From Canna indica (taxonomy: Eukaryota; Streptophyta; Magnoliopsida; Zingiberales; Cannaceae): DNA of 64,000 nucleotides. The position numbers and the translations under genes were made by a program. Location: NCBI GenBank assembly GCA_034359265.1, contig CP136891.1, forward strand, positions 86,012,001 through 86,076,000. The letters are read 5' to 3'. Under the pieces are notes generated by a model. The model was given only the letters and a program-made list of their open reading frames with translations. It did not search any database and was not told the origin of the DNA. Shown piece after piece: positions 1-12,912 of this stretch (position 1 is its first letter; each line of letters opens with the position of its first letter).

Positions 1-3000
1 ATAGGTAGACAAGAAAGAACAATCAAGTGAAGAAAGTATTCTGGAAAGCTGTTAGGACTGATGATGGCACATGAATGTAGTATAATTATTCCCCATCACA
101 ATAAGTGGTTTTGTTAATTATGTGCTTTCTAATGCACCAAGTCATCAAAATGACTGGAGCTTGAAAAATTTTAAACAAATCAACCTAGAACAAGATATTT
201 TCAAGCTGGGCTTGAGCTTAGAACTAAAACTATCTGTGAGCCAAGCCTGAGCAAGTCAAAGCCAGACTTGGCTCGGCATTTGCAGCCTAAAAGACCAATA
301 GCACAAAGTCACAAAGAATTTAACATGATGGAGTCTAGGAGGATAAATGCAGCAGATTGAAAACCCACATACAAAACTTCTACCAAATTGCAATCCCAAC
401 CCCAAGCATTGTTCTCAATTTCAGAATCCAATATACATTATAATCTCAGATCATGGAAATGGTTCGTTGAACAAGCGTACCAGTTCATAGGAGTTGTAAT
501 GCAAAGAACTGACACAATTAAGACAACATTTGCATGGTTGACGGGGTAGAGATCCAAAGTACAACAAAAAATGCAGCCAAAACCAAGAAGATAGAAGATT
601 TATAAGTTATCCAGGTCCCATATTGATGGAATTGCAATGAGGCTAAGTAAACTTGATGTTATAATCTAGGATCTGGTCCCATTACCAGTTGAAAACATTA
701 AATTGATACTGATAGGTAGTTACGGATAGCATGGAGCCTTACCCTCAGTACAGTACAACAAGATATATTAAAATGATGGAACTGTTAGCTACCGAGTGGT
801 TATTAATGGTCAGATAAATACCAATGAGGTTGGTACTTCCATCCATGATTACGATACTTTTAACGCAAAAAGATAATAGTCAAGAAAACATGAGAACATG
901 CAATGGAATTTCCACTTAAAAGAACCTAACCAATAACTAAAGCATAATTGTCTCACTCCCTTTGACCTCACTGTTGTCAAGGTTTAATGCATTATCAGAT
1001 AACATAGTGTTTGCTAAAAGTAAAAGTTGTTTATTAATCGTCATTTGTCAACTCCAAAAGCAACAACTAGTAAAACCCAACTCCTGGAGCAGTTATTTCA
1101 TATACCATATATATCCCTCTAGTTTCCTCCTCTTCTTCACCATTGTACTTTTTAAAAATATGTTTAATACCATGATTAAATGTAAATGTATGCATAAAAA
1201 TATGTTTAAATATTATAATATAAAAAATGTTAAATATTAAACATAATAATATAGTTTTAAATATTAAATGTATAATATTTTTTAAATACTATGATATATA
1301 AAGACAATTGTAATATTATATAACACAATAACATTAACTTTTTTTAAAAAAAATATTATTATCTTATTTTTCAAATGTTATGGTATATAATAAATACTAA
1401 AACCTAATTTTTGGAGTAATTATTTTTTTAATAGTTACCATTAAACATTTTATATAGTAAATGTATTATTATCTTGACTAGGGGAGAGCATTTCTCCATA
1501 AATTTTATTGAAGAAATGTATAGTTATTGGGTAAAGGATAAGATTGACAAAGGAAAAAAGAATGGTATACTTAGAAAAGTTCACCTCTATGGGGGATCAA
1601 GAGATAAAATGTGAGTATTCATGAGATCAACAGCCTTTTGATAGAGTTCCTTTAATTTGGTTGGCAGCCATGGTTGTCATGTCTTGAAGAGCAGCAACCA
1701 TTTATGTACCACAGTTTTCATGTCTATCCTTTCCCTCCAAAGGTTTTTGTTTTTGGCAATCCAAATTATCCAAATCCAAGTTTGTAGGATACTACCCCAA
1801 CTTTTTAGCAAATATCAGTAATTGTAGGTTTGGACTTCAGAAGCTCATGCATAGTGCAAGTCTTGAGTTAGAACCTCAGATATTTAGACAAAATTAGAAA
1901 CAATGACACGCAAATTTGCAACTAAATTCCACCAGTACAAAGTTAATGAGTAATGCTTATATAAATGGAGAAGCAAAGAATTAACTAGCTGCACCAAAAT
2001 TAGCTTGAATTAGATACTTTCAAATTATAGACTTTAGAGATTGCACCTACCTCAGAGTAGAAAATAAATGGATTCAGTTGTTCCACTCCCTTGGAAATTT
2101 AGACTTTAGAGTGCAACATGAGCTAGAAACTAAACACGACTAGACTTCTAGGTCCAGGGCCATTTGGTTTGAGAAAATTTTTAAGTTTTCAATCAAGTAT
2201 GGGGACGATATTTAGCACCCATTTCCCCAAGAATTATAACTGAATAACCAAGGTGGTGGCATTAACTGTTATTGGAGAAAAATAAAATAAGTTCTGGACG
2301 TTTTCATTTTTCATTTCCAAATTACTAAAACATTCAAACAGTGTTGGCATACTTGTAATATTACAATATTTTAGTTTTCATTTAACAAAAAAATAACACT
2401 AATAATGAAAATTTAGTAACTGAATTTATTTTTATTTTTCACTAGAAATGAATTTTTTTCAAACCAAAAGCAACCTAGATATTTCATAATCTCTTTCTGG
2501 CTTGAAAAGTATTTGAGCCTATGACGGCACTAAAGGAAGTGCCTTGGAAAACCGGCACTCCCATGTCCAAATTAAACCTCACAAACTATTGAAAACTAGA
2601 AGGTGCATTTTCTAACGCGTAGTGGACGTTTGACACATCATTATCATAAAATTTACCTAGTAGGCTAGTTAAACTTACTAGATAACTAGATAGAAAGATA
2701 GATAGATAGAAAATCCCCACACATGCAGCCTAATTTCATGCCGTAAAACATTGGCAATATTAGCTTGAAATGCAAAATTATTTTCAAAGGGCTAAGGGTA
2801 ACCGTAGGAAACGGACGATGTTAGCGCATGAGAGAAACACCTATATGAAATTTGGAGAAAATAAATATGCATATGCTGATTTGCTTATAGCAAAACCACT
2901 ATGTGCAACTCAAACTCTGATCAAGTAATCTTACTGTTGCATTAACGCTAGTTTTCTTGAAAAAGTAACCATACCACACAAAATTAAGTAGGTTTGTGCT

Positions 3001-3928
3001 AGCATTAAAATGTGTTTGTGTTATAAAAAAATTATCTGTTTAAGAAAAAAAATTGATTCATTATGCATAACTGTTTATAATGTAGTTATGGTAGATTTTA
3101 TTGAATGAAATGTCATTTTATATGAAAATGGGAGAGATACTTTCAATTTTTATCATTAATATTTGTTAAAATTGATTAGATGATTACTTTCCTCAAAAGT
3201 TCAAGTTGTTAAGGAAAGGTTCGACTATATTCTTAACACCCTTTTCCACCTCATATATTCTTTTATATCTCGTATGAGTACGACCAAGCCGATTGAACTA
3301 AACTGTCCTTGTGTTCGTACATGTACTAACTTAAATTAATAAGGGTTTTTTTCTGTTGACATTGGCACACGAACTCATGGACTTCAGCCATTAGAAAATG
3401 ACTCAATCTACATATTTATATTCTTAATAATATTGATTAAAAACAATATATTAATATGCATGAAAATGCTCTATTTTTCTCTCAACTCTATCTAAATAAA
3501 AACGAAATAAATGGAAATGTAATTCATATTATGCATATCAAAAAAATTATAAAATATATTAAATACCTTAATTTCTTTTGATAACACAACCTACTTAATA
3601 TATATGTGAGTATCTGGAGCATTGTGTTCCATGATCTCACCATAATTGTCCAGCTTCAATTCCAAAGGGGCTAAGGATGATAAGTTGACAGCACGATTAG
3701 AGCAGGGGTAAAGATCAATTTCCACTTGGAAATCTTAGCCTAGGATGGACAAAATGACTAATATTTTGTCCTGGTCCCAAGTACTGTAGGTTTGGAATTA
3801 AAGTGGAAAGCTCATTTTTATTAGATTTAAATTCTAATATATACTATGGGTTGAAAAAAGTTCTTCAATAGTGTGTATATATAAAATTAAAATTTATTGT
3901 GTTCTTTAGCAAAATATTGGAGGATTAA
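1..3928. other. AT-rich intergenic spacer
   Basis: I see no gene here. The stretch is AT-rich with short simple repeats, including a GATA-type run near 2686-2710 and a very AT-rich block at 1150-1480. On the minus strand near 1640-1800 one frame reads like the tail of a non-LTR retrotransposon (a Trp/Ile-rich segment followed by an Asn-Lys-Asn-Leu-Trp-Arg stretch). It is too short and broken to assign firmly. Confidence 0.5.
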
Positions 3929-4269
3929 TGTCAGAGTTCTTGAACTTGAAGGGAGATCTTGAATGAAAGAAGAAGAAGAGAAGAGAGAAGATGATTAAGA
4001 GAGAAAGAAAAGAGATCTTTATTTGAATAGATTCTTGTTTCCTCTTTTACATGACTCTCCTTCATCTTATATACTTATTTCAGTTACTCTAAACCACCTT
4101 TTAGTTACTCTAAAACCACCTTTCGGTTACATCCGAAAATTACAATTAAACCCCTAACAAAAATGACAATAAACCCCTCACAATATTAGTTATTGCATCT
4201 CTACTTACAAGAGTAAAAAGTGAAAATGTAATAGGACAAAAATGTATCCAGTAATGTAGATCCTTAACA
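3929..4269 (-). repeat. Gypsy 3' LTR (341 bp)
   Basis: On the minus strand the LTR opens with TGTTAAGGATC directly after the polypurine tract and closes with GAACTCTGACA, the TG...CA ends expected of an LTR. It contains a TATATAAG promoter box (about 4065-4072 on plus) and an AATAAA signal (about 4016-4022). A purine/pyrimidine-rich R-U5 part follows. No target-site duplication could be matched because the other end of the element is missing. Confidence 0.65.
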
Positions 4270-4570
4270 TCACCCCCCTCTTCCAGATAAGGCTTGTCCT
4301 CAAGCCTTAATGCAAGGAAGACTATTGCAATTCCTTCAAGAGCCGTTAGATATCTTAAGGGGTCTTTTATCAATCTCATCTTCAGCTACAGAATCGATCC
4401 AAAATAATTTTTTGCATTCATGCCTTCTAGAGAAGAGAAATTTTTGAATTCTTCCCACCTTAGTTTTGGTTTGTTTTGTCTCACTTTGAAAAAACAAATC
4501 TGGGCCTCTTCGTCCAAATGAAATGATGCTAAAGCCATCATCGTTTCCTCTTCGACTTGTTGACATTGAA
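3929..4570 (-). mobile_element. Ty3/gypsy LTR retrotransposon 3' fragment
   Basis: On the minus strand a degenerate coding tail (about 4566-4275) ends in Leu-Glu-Asp-Lys-Pro followed by Glu-Glu-Gly-Gly-Asp-Val. This is the usual end of plant gypsy polyproteins just before the 3' LTR. It is followed by a polypurine tract (GGAAGAGGGGGG) and then an LTR. The coding part is split between two frames, so it is dead. The second LTR and most of the internal region are not recognisable in the window, so this is a truncated relic. Confidence 0.7.
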
Positions 4571-5631
4571 AGAAACTCTCACATGTATCACATGTGCACA
4601 GCCATCCTTAACAATTAACTTTCCACTTTGTCTCTCATATATCATTAACTACCTTGCTGTTACCAGTTGAAGTTATTTCTTGCATTTACAGATGTAGTTC
4701 CAAGGATGTAATAAGCTCTAATACACCACCAATTTCAACAATAACTTAAATATGACAAGGATTTGGCAACTAGATAGCGGGTAAGAATAAAAGTATACTT
4801 TTAAGGTAGAAAGTATTATCGTGTGAAGAATGATGTCGAACAACCTACTATGTGTGGCAATGAAGAGCAGACCCTCGCACTCCATAATCTCTTTCAATTA
4901 TCCTAATTATCTGGCAAATACATATCGACAGAAAAATCTTTACCTAGGCTAGCTGACACTAATATTGGCAGACGCAATTGCAATATTGGCCGAGTAAATC
5001 CTGAGCTAATAGTCTAAAAGTTGGCTACATCTACGTCTCTTAGCTTTAATGTTCTACATATACGGATATACCTACTTTGATATTGGTTTGCAGGCCCCAA
5101 GAAACAAGAGAAAGAAAGACAGGGCACTGCAGATTTATAAATAGAAAAGATTGTGAGCTGCAGTTAATGTTGTATGAATGGCCGGCAGCAACGAAATGAC
5201 CATGTAATGGGGCACAAACTTTATTAGCCGTATTCTTTCGACACCTGGGGTTTGGCACTTTGGCTAACAAAAGGACAGAGAAATACATGCCGATATAATA
5301 ATCCAACAAGGGCACCCGACACCCGTCAATCCACCATTAAAGGCTCCTTCGTGGTGCGCATCCCCCGTAGTAGAAGCTATAGAAATCAAACTAAAACATG
5401 CAAACCTCGATAAAAGTATTAACTAAACTGGGGATCTCAATAAAGGACCAGAAGACAACAGAACACCAAAATCCAAAAAGCGCCCTAAAAATTTAGACCA
5501 AGTCGCAAGCAGACAAGATATTTTGACTAAACTAATAATTATTAAGTACCTTCTATCAACAAGGATAAGAAATGGAAAATTTTACTTACGGGCAATGGAG
5601 TATGCACAAAAAAGCACCATGTTTGCTTATT
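4571..5631. other. Spacer and probable TCP 3' flank
   Basis: No gene is supported here. The part nearest 5632 lies downstream of the minus-strand TCP stop codon and probably holds its 3' untranslated region. An 89-codon frame at 5046-5315 has no recognisable domain and I do not call it a gene. Confidence 0.4.
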
Positions 5632-6930
5632 TCAGCTCTTCCCTTTCCCCTTCAGGTCTGAATGCCGATAGCCATCCCCATAGCAGAGCTGCAGGCGGCC
5701 ATCGAACCCTGCCGGAAACTGATTCTCTGTGCTCGTGGTGGCTGCAGCCGAACCAGCGGCAGCACCAAAGAAGAACTGCAGGTTCGATCCGTCAAGTGTA
5801 GAAGAGAGCCTCTGTAGGTGATTGTGACTGTTATGGTGCTGCTGAGGCAACTGAGCTGGTGAATTGGACTGAAGGGTCCCCCTACTGAGACCTGCAAGAC
5901 CCGAAGAAATAGAAAAATTGAGGTTGTAATCTGCCGAGACGGGGTAGAGATGGTCCTGCAAGAAAGAGAACTGCTGCATCTCTGGGTGATCACCAGTAGC
6001 AGCAATATTGAACGGCAACATTCCCATGGGAGAGCTGTTTCCAAAGTGCGATTGAGAGGAAAATCCTGAAGGCAGCTGGTGATTCTTCTGCGAGTGTGAA
6101 AAGAGACCAGCTTGGCTGAAGTAATCCGCTGTGGATATTTGCTTAACGCAATTGCGGCCAGAATTCTCCTCGCCAGCACCAACAGTGGCTATGTTGGCTC
6201 CACTGCTGCCACTGCCGCCGTTGATGAGAAGCGCAGTAAAAGAGGTCTCAGGGTTCAGATTCTGTTGATGGGATGTCACAATGTGGTTGTTGTCGTCTCT
6301 ATCCTTTACCTTATCCTTCGCTGCTCGTTCTCGAGCTCGCTCCCTGGCCTTAAGGCGACTCTCTGAGCGTGAGAGGGACAAAACCGAGCCTTTGCTGGTC
6401 TCTGAGGTGCTACTGCAGCCGGACTTGGTGGACAGATGCTGCTGTTGCTGTGGTTGGTTGTAGCTCGGATCAATATCTTGATCTGTCTTCACAATCTCGT
6501 CTCCATTGAGATGCGGCAACTTTGGGAAGCCATTCAGCGGAGGGAGCTCATTGATGGCGGCCGCAGCCGCTTTAATTAGCCATTCGATGGCCTTGCTCGG
6601 CTGGTCGTAGCCAAGGCGGTCCTGGAGGTCGTAGAACTGGATGGCAGTGGAGACGGAGAGGCGGACTCTACGGTCACGAAGACCCTTTGCAGTGTACACT
6701 TTGCTGTGCCGGTCTTTCCCGCCAGAGGCGCGCGAGACTCGGAAGATCCTTGACGAGGGATGGTGTTGCCAGGGGGCGAGATGGGCGGCATCAACAACCC
6801 CGCTGCCCTTCCTTTCTCCGTGCTCCTCGTCATCCTCCTGGCGCTCCTTCCGGCCTATCTTTGCCGCCGGACTGCCGTTGCCCACCACCCGCGATCGCTT
6901 GCAACCGTGGCTGTTCTCCTCCAATTCCAT
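5632..6930 (-). CDS. Class II CIN-type TCP transcription factor (TCP2/TCP24/PCF8-like)
   Basis: This single-exon, 432-residue nuclear transcription factor belongs to the family that restrains cell proliferation in leaf margins and promotes leaf maturation. The TCP domain spans about residues 72-130. Its basic region starts [21 protein letters not shown] and is followed by a helix-loop-helix containing [18 protein letters not shown]. An arginine-rich R domain lies at about 188-211 ([20 protein letters not shown]), which places it with the TCP2/TCP24 subgroup rather than TCP3/4/10. Codons 350-356 (RGTLQSN) are encoded by an exact miR319 target. The C-terminus carries the GRLQLCYGD motif usual in CIN TCPs. 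The start is the first Met of the open frame and the length suits the subgroup. Regulation by miR319 is inferred from the site; identity as a CIN TCP is near certain. Confidence 0.95.
   Translation of the reverse strand: MELEENSHGCKRSRVVGNGSPAAKIGRKERQEDDEEHGERKGSGVVDAAHLAPWQHHPSSRIFRVSRASGGKDRHSKVYTAKGLRDRRVRLSVSTAIQFYDLQDRLGYDQPSKAIEWLIKAAAAAINELPPLNGFPKLPHLNGDEIVKTDQDIDPSYNQPQQQQHLSTKSGCSSTSETSKGSVLSLSRSESRLKARERARERAAKDKVKDRDDNNHIVTSHQQNLNPETSFTALLINGGSGSSGANIATVGAGEENSGRNCVKQISTADYFSQAGLFSHSQKNHQLPSGFSSQSHFGNSSPMGMLPFNIAATGDHPEMQQFSFLQDHLYPVSADYNLNFSISSGLAGLSRGTLQSNSPAQLPQQHHNSHNHLQRLSSTLDGSNLQFFFGAAAGSAAATTSTENQFPAGFDGRLQLCYGDGYRHSDLKGKGKS
5864..5883 (-). promoter_or_regulatory. miR319 target site in TCP mRNA
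   Basis: The minus strand reads AGGGGGACCCTTCAGTCCAA, identical to the site known from CIN TCPs targeted by miR319. It lies in frame within codons 350-356, downstream of the R domain, as in other miR319-regulated TCPs. Slicing is expected near the middle of the site. Confidence 0.93.
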
Positions 6931-8560
6931 CTTGCTCTCATGCCTCTCCAGAACCGAGGATCGGATCTTTATTGCCCTTTCGGCAACACCCTCTTCGATC
7001 TCCTCCTCTCGATCTCCTCTCTGGAAAGGGATGTTGTGTGTGGACGAGTGAGAGGGGCGCTGTCAGCTCTGGGCCTAGGGTTTCTGAGAGTCAGCGGAAG
7101 GTTGTCCAGAAGCATTAATGACGAGTTCACAGTCTCGGTCCTACAGGAAAAAAGGGAGAGGCAGAAACAAAGAAACGGAGGGGAAAGGAGAGACCTTTGG
7201 ACTCTCGAGATGGCGTCGGTGGCCGGACAAAGGAGAGCTCGTAGCCTTTGCTTTTCGTTCAGCAGCAATTATCTCTCTCTTCTTTTGCACTCGTCAGGCG
7301 GCCAGAAATCAGCACTGAGGCCAGAAGGCAGTAGCTGCAGCAGCAAAGTCTGCAACGATGGCAGTATCAGACACCGAATTCTGACGAGTTTTTGAGAGCT
7401 TAGACATAGAAACTCGAAACAAAAGGCAGCGGGCAACTTTAATCCTTGGCAGCAGCTTTAAAGACGAAACCAAACGAGACGCAAAAGAAGACAGCGAAAG
7501 AGAGCTATGAAGCAAACGCAAGGCGAAGAAAACAACAAAAGCCCGCTCGGACAACAAAACCCGGCGAAATCTCGGCGATTAATCATTGTTATCACTTATA
7601 AAAATCTCGCCTTCCTCCAAGAGAAACCACACCTTGCAGAAACCTCACCTTTCTTTGGTACTTCGATCTATAGAAGCCAAAATCGAAATGACAACAGCTT
7701 CTCAGATCTACCCTCTCAATCTCCTAGATGAAATGAATCCCGCCCTCAAAATCGCTCTTTCACTCCAGATTCCGAGCCCAACTCCTCCGATCAACCTGCA
7801 TTCCCTCTAATTCTCATCAAGATCGAAGAGCCAAACAGCTTCTTCCACAAATGCCAAGTCCAGCCTTCCCTCCTGCCCTTCGAAGCGACACGAAACTAAA
7901 CTCCTTGTTGAGGCCGCTACCGACAAGATTCCGCCATTACCGGAGCTCGATCTCTCACACCCGTCGCAAAACCTCCACTCCACTCCAGACGAGAGCAACA
8001 GCAGCGCCGAAGGAACAGTAACAGTGAGGCGAGGAGGATCTTGGGGGAAAGAGTTGGGGGAATCGGAGGAGAGCGGATAGGGGGAATAAAGATTTCTTTT
8101 TGGGAGAAATCTTAGTTTAATCCCTCCGAGAAAAAGATAGGGAGCGAGAGGGATTGGCGAGACGAGAGTGCTCGCGGATCGAAACCTAGGCGTTCACATT
8201 CGAGCAATGGCCGAGCTTATCAGGAAAGGTCAGACACACCGCCGTCCCCTCTTCCTCTACTTTTTGTACTGCGGACTTTATCTTCCGCGTTTACCCCTCC
8301 ACTTTCCACCTAATGACCATTCCTTTTTCGCCCATTCGCTGCTTCCACGCGCCACTCCCAACACCAAACAGCGGTTCCACCCAATCACGCGTCGATACGT
8401 TCTCGAAGTCGTCAGAACTGGCAGACGAGCTTTCTCCTTATTGAGTGCCGTAGCCGCTCCCTGTTCTCGTGAGGGAGGGGTCCGTCCAGGATATTTATTT
8501 ACGTACGACTTTGCCCTGCTTCTCTTTTGTTTTACTATTTGAATTTTTGACCAAATACCT
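6931..8560 (-). promoter_or_regulatory. TCP 5' leader and promoter region
   Basis: This region upstream of the TCP start codon is GC-richer than the surrounding spacer and holds pyrimidine-rich runs typical of plant leaders. On the sense strand it contains upstream frames of 99 codons (6969-7268) and 82 codons (7309-7557) in different frames. They could act as uORFs if the transcript starts beyond 7557. I cannot place the transcription start or any 5' UTR intron. A plus-strand frame at 8168-8542 has no recognisable domain. Confidence 0.4.
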
Positions 8561-9689
8561 TTTCCCACCGATTTTACTGTACCTGCTTCAGCAATCTACC
8601 GATGGATGGACCCTCCGCTTTTTCCTCCAGCCACAGTGCGGGTCGATTAAATGGTAGAACTCGACGGGTAAGAGAACATTTTCTTTATGCATTCTTCTTT
8701 CTAATGCCATCAGCAGTGGAATTCTACAGTGGTGATGAGCGAGCTCATAATAGTGAGAATTTACTGATATAGCTTAATAAACATGCAGATATTTAAGATT
8801 TGGGACATTGAGTACGAATCACAATAAATAAATAAGTAAATAAATACTGTTGATGGATGAGTTTGCAAAGCTGGTAATAAAGCCATGAGTGCTTTTATGA
8901 ATGGGCTTGTATTATTGCAATGAGTGATAGATTTCTTCATGGCGGCTCAGCTATATATACAAGGCTTTGGCGGCTAAGTTGGTGGGCCAGTTCAGCTAAA
9001 GAAATGTTTTCTTGCATTTTTTTTATCAAAACAAGAAAAATTGACAGCATTTACTGCATTAAGAATCAACTTTTCAAATACTTAAAAGGTTTTCTTGTCT
9101 CGGTAAATAGTAAAAAAGTTTGAGAATTTTAGAATAAAAACTTTATGATTTATTAGTATTCATCAAAAGCGTAAATTTCTTTTGTAATATATTTAAATTG
9201 TTCCTAATTCTATTCGTTTACATTATTATGTTGATAGCTATAGGATCAAAAGTCTCTGACATCTTTTCTGTGCATTTTATTGTGCATGAAAATTTAAATT
9301 TAATATGCTTTTAAATCAGTAGATTTAACCACTTAAAATAAGATGTTAATTATAATTATATTTACATTTATGGACGGGGAGAGCTGCACTTGACAAGAGG
9401 GGCAAAAAATTAGAGTTAAACAAGAGGAAAGGGCAATTTTTCCCTCCCCTCTCAATTCATGATTTGTCTCTGGCTTGAAAAAAAAATAAAAGTTTGTGCA
9501 TGATTCTAATGGTTATGGACTTTCGCTAGTGGTCATGGATTTTCATCAAAAATCAATAATTATCAATATAATTATAATTAAAAATTATATTTTTAAGTTT
9601 TTATGTTTGTTAATATCATAAACACATGAAATTTAAAATTTCATATGCAATAATATATATATAATATATAAACGGTTAGAGATTTTGGT
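8561..9689. other. AT-rich spacer
   Basis: No coding or RNA gene is recognised. The sequence is AT-rich, with short inverted runs such as the TATATATATAATATATA cluster near 9650. Confidence 0.4.
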
Positions 9690-10346
9690 GAAAAGTACTA
9701 GAGTGGACTAGTACTTTTAGATTCGACCGGATTAGGACCAGAAACTCTCATTCTCATGAACCAGACTAAATCAAGTCAAGCCAAATTAGGAATGTCAACG
9801 GTTCAATCAACCGTCTTTTGGGTGGTTAATCGAAATCGAAATCGAGTAAAAACTCGCTAACTGAAATTGTTCGATTTCAAAATTCAATATCCGAAATCGA
9901 ACCGATTAAAATCAATTTTTAGATTTTATTAACCAAAAATGAACTGCAAATCTATTATCCAAAACCGAATTTTTGTAATTCGATTAATTGGTAGCAATTG
10001 CCACCCCTATGTCAGACGGCTAGGTCTGGGGGCTCCATTCGACCACATTAAAACACTTGTGTCCTCATTAATTGCAATGGATTCGTCATTAATTATGAGC
10101 CCAACATATTTGGGATCAACATCGACCCATTCTGAGCAATATCCCTATGAAATTATCGAGTGACATCATCGTTAATCAACCCTCATCCTACAATATATAC
10201 CGACGACATGCTCTCATTACACTCATCTTGAGCATATTCTTATTGTAGCGTCGGAGTGTCTTTTGCAGATCCTCCATCATTCGAGTTGCACCTGACCATG
10301 AGACACATCGGAGCAGACTACATCACTCCGATTTCAGGAAAGAACA
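9690..10346 (+). repeat. LTR-like dispersed repeat, copy A
   Basis: This is one of three same-strand copies of a repeat in the window (others at about 31595-32030 and 43585-44023). Shared landmarks, in order, are a 'gactagcacttt'-type start, CTCATGAACCA, a TATATA box near 10191, a TAGCGTCGGAGTGTCTTTTGCAG block near 10245, a GAGACACATCGGA block, and an end in AAGAACA. TATA box followed by a GAGCGTCGGAGTG-type segment is characteristic of LTR R-U5 regions, so these are probably solo LTRs. No target duplication was found. Copy A is interrupted by a small hAT-type insert. Confidence 0.55.
9787..10009. mobile_element. hAT-like MITE nested in LTR-like repeat A
   Basis: The element has terminal inverted repeats, TAGGAATGTCAA at the left and TTGCCACCCCTA at the right. 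Its interior of about 220 bp is made of repeated CGAAATCGAA-type motifs. Flanking sequence on both sides aligns with the uninterrupted repeat copies, so it inserted into copy A. The candidate 8-bp flanks (AGCCAAAT and TGTCAGAC) match poorly, which implies an old insertion. Confidence 0.5.
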
Positions 10347-12197
10347 AGTACCTAACTACCAATATAACTGTGATTAACATGTAATTTCAAATTGTCGGGT
10401 CTATTAATTTATTGACCAGGTCAAATTTTAAAATATCTTTCAATAAAATGCATATATAAATTGTACTGAGGACTTTGAATCAATGTCTCTCACTATCAAT
10501 ATAATTATAATTGAGTAAATAAATAAAATATTTTAATTAGGGGCAGTTGGGATATATTATAAAAGTTATGATTTTGATTAATACCAACAAACTATTTATA
10601 TATGACTTTGTCAATAAACCATAAAGATTTTAAGATTTTTTTTCAAAATTCTCAAAAATTATAGTATACTGTATACCCAAATTGGTGTCCCTTATGCAAC
10701 AAGTTAATATCTTGCAATCCAATTCTATGGTCCTTCTTTTGCTTATGATCAGAATATTCAATCTCCACACATCTGATGAATACCATTTTGTAACATGCAC
10801 CTGCAACTGGTTTGGAAGGAATAAAGTGGCCTTATAAACACTCAATAAATTATTGTCATTTAACCAGCTGTGACCAGACAAAATTCCTTGAGAACATCAT
10901 ACATTTTTAATGGAAGATATTGATTAATTATTTATTTATGTAATTAAATTTAATTTTAGAGAAAATCAAGTAAAGAAAAACATATCAAATATATTGTTGG
11001 ATCAATGAGTACTGACCTATCAATTAATCATGTGTTTTTCATAATAACTATTCTGGAAAGAGGCACATATATGCAAACACCACTCCAGGAATTGATATGA
11101 TCATAATTAATTAGAGTGGTAAACAGCATGCATGGCTTTGTTTAAAGCCTCATGGTAGAGATCAGAAGAAGAAGAAGAAGAAGAAGATGCTAAGCTGTGT
11201 GTCAGTGTTGGAATATTGTTCCCTCTGATATCACTCCACATGGAGAATTATATCACACACTGTAGCGGCTGAGAAGTTTCTGTACTCCTCGTTGATTGAA
11301 CTTTGTGCTTCATTTCAGTACTCCATACATTTATTTTCATCCCCCAAAGTAGTGCATCTTCTTTTGCAAGAATGCCTTTTCCTTTTCTTTTTTTATTCAA
11401 TGCATCCCCCCATCCATGGATGTGTCTCCCATGCACAAGCAATTTCTGTACCTCCCCCTCAGAATCTCCCAGTACACACAGCAATTAGATTATGTGCGAA
11501 GAATTAGGTGCTTGCATGCATGACAGTACATTTATAGGAAAGATAAAGATAATAAACTCAGTATATATCTTTGCAAGTGGAGGAGTACTCATATATTAAT
11601 TACCAGATATATGAAACCCAATAAAGATTCAAAGCAAGAACTTAATTGATATGCAACAAAGTCAAGATATGTACAGAAAGAAAAGTGATCATTTGCAGAT
11701 TCTGCTTCTGATAATTAAGAGCAAGTTAATGGATGCAGATCAGCAGAACTCCTATATACTTGGAGGATCATCATTCGCCAGCAAGTGCTAACAATTAAAC
11801 ATGGATGGATATATGGAGAGTATACATGAGAGCAATAATTAAAACAAAGAATTAATAGAAAAGTTAAACTGACAATATAAGATCAAATCTAGTCAAAAGA
11901 TCTACCAGAACTATTGGTAATAACTAATACTATTGCTTTTTCCGTGCAGGCATGTGACCATTAAAACACCAGCAGAATTATATTCTAAGATTCAACAACT
12001 AGCCATGGTGTGGTACTATGATAGATGATTCTTGTCTATTTTAATTTCTTGAAATAAGTTTGCCCTTGACTGCTGATCGAAGTAGGACCTTAACACAATG
12101 GAATGATTAGTATCATTAAAAGTAGGACTAGAAAAGATGACTGATCTATGCTTTGCTTGCTTTTACCCTGAAGACATCTGGTTGCATGCAGTGTGTA
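10347..12197. other. AT-rich spacer
   Basis: I see no supportable gene. A short GAA-repeat (about 11166-11187) and several short frames without domains are present. No tRNA or known conserved miRNA sequence was recognised. Confidence 0.4.
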
Positions 12198-12600
12198 CAC
12201 TACTAGAAAAATGGTTATCAGCAACGGCTGATGCCGTTGCTGAGCCGTTGCAATAGCGCCGTGACAGAAAGTCGCGTTGCTGATGACTTAGCAACGGATC
12301 AGCAACGGCCGCTCGGGCCGTCGCTCAAAATATTATCAGCAACGGCCGCTGGGCCGTCGCTAAAAATATTATCAGCAACAGTTTTGCCACAGACCCAGAG
12401 CCGTTGCTGATACCATTAATAGCAACGGCCGCTGAGTCCGTAGCAACACCGTTAGTAAAACTCCGTCGCTAAGCCGTTGCTGTAGTAAAACTCCGTCGCT
12501 AAGCCGTTGCTGTAGGTCATCAGCAACGGCTCTCGATACACTTTTAGCAACGGCTTTCCCACGGACGCCTGTGGGAAAGCCGTTGCTGATGACCTATGCC
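12198..12600. repeat. CACTA 1 subterminal AGCAACGGC array (3' end)
   Basis: This is a dense series of AGCAACGGC/GCCGTTGCT motifs, the presumed binding sites for the element-encoded DNA-binding protein. It includes a perfect tandem duplication of about 30 bp (AGTAAAACTCCGTCGCTAAG unit) at about 12454-12513. Confidence 0.8.
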
Positions 12601-12912
12601 CGCAACCAGAAAATTTGAAAATTTCAAATTTCCATTGATACATTGATACATTTATCTGATACATAACTCACACACCCATACCCTCATACACACATTCATT
12701 CACACATCACAAACACCTCATACACATTCATTCACACATCACAAACACACCAACATATATACATCAAAACAATTATACTTATATTCATAATTATCCACGA
12801 TAGTATAAACACAATTCAAATGTAAAATTGAAGTATCAACATCTCAATAACATAGTCAATATAAATTAAACAAGTTCAATATCTGAGTAGCAAAGTCAAT
12901 ATAAACAAAATC

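Noticed and set aside
5523..7395. Plus-strand frames opposite the TCP gene, some over 200 codons
   Set aside because: They are shadows of a GC-rich coding exon and its leader on the minus strand.
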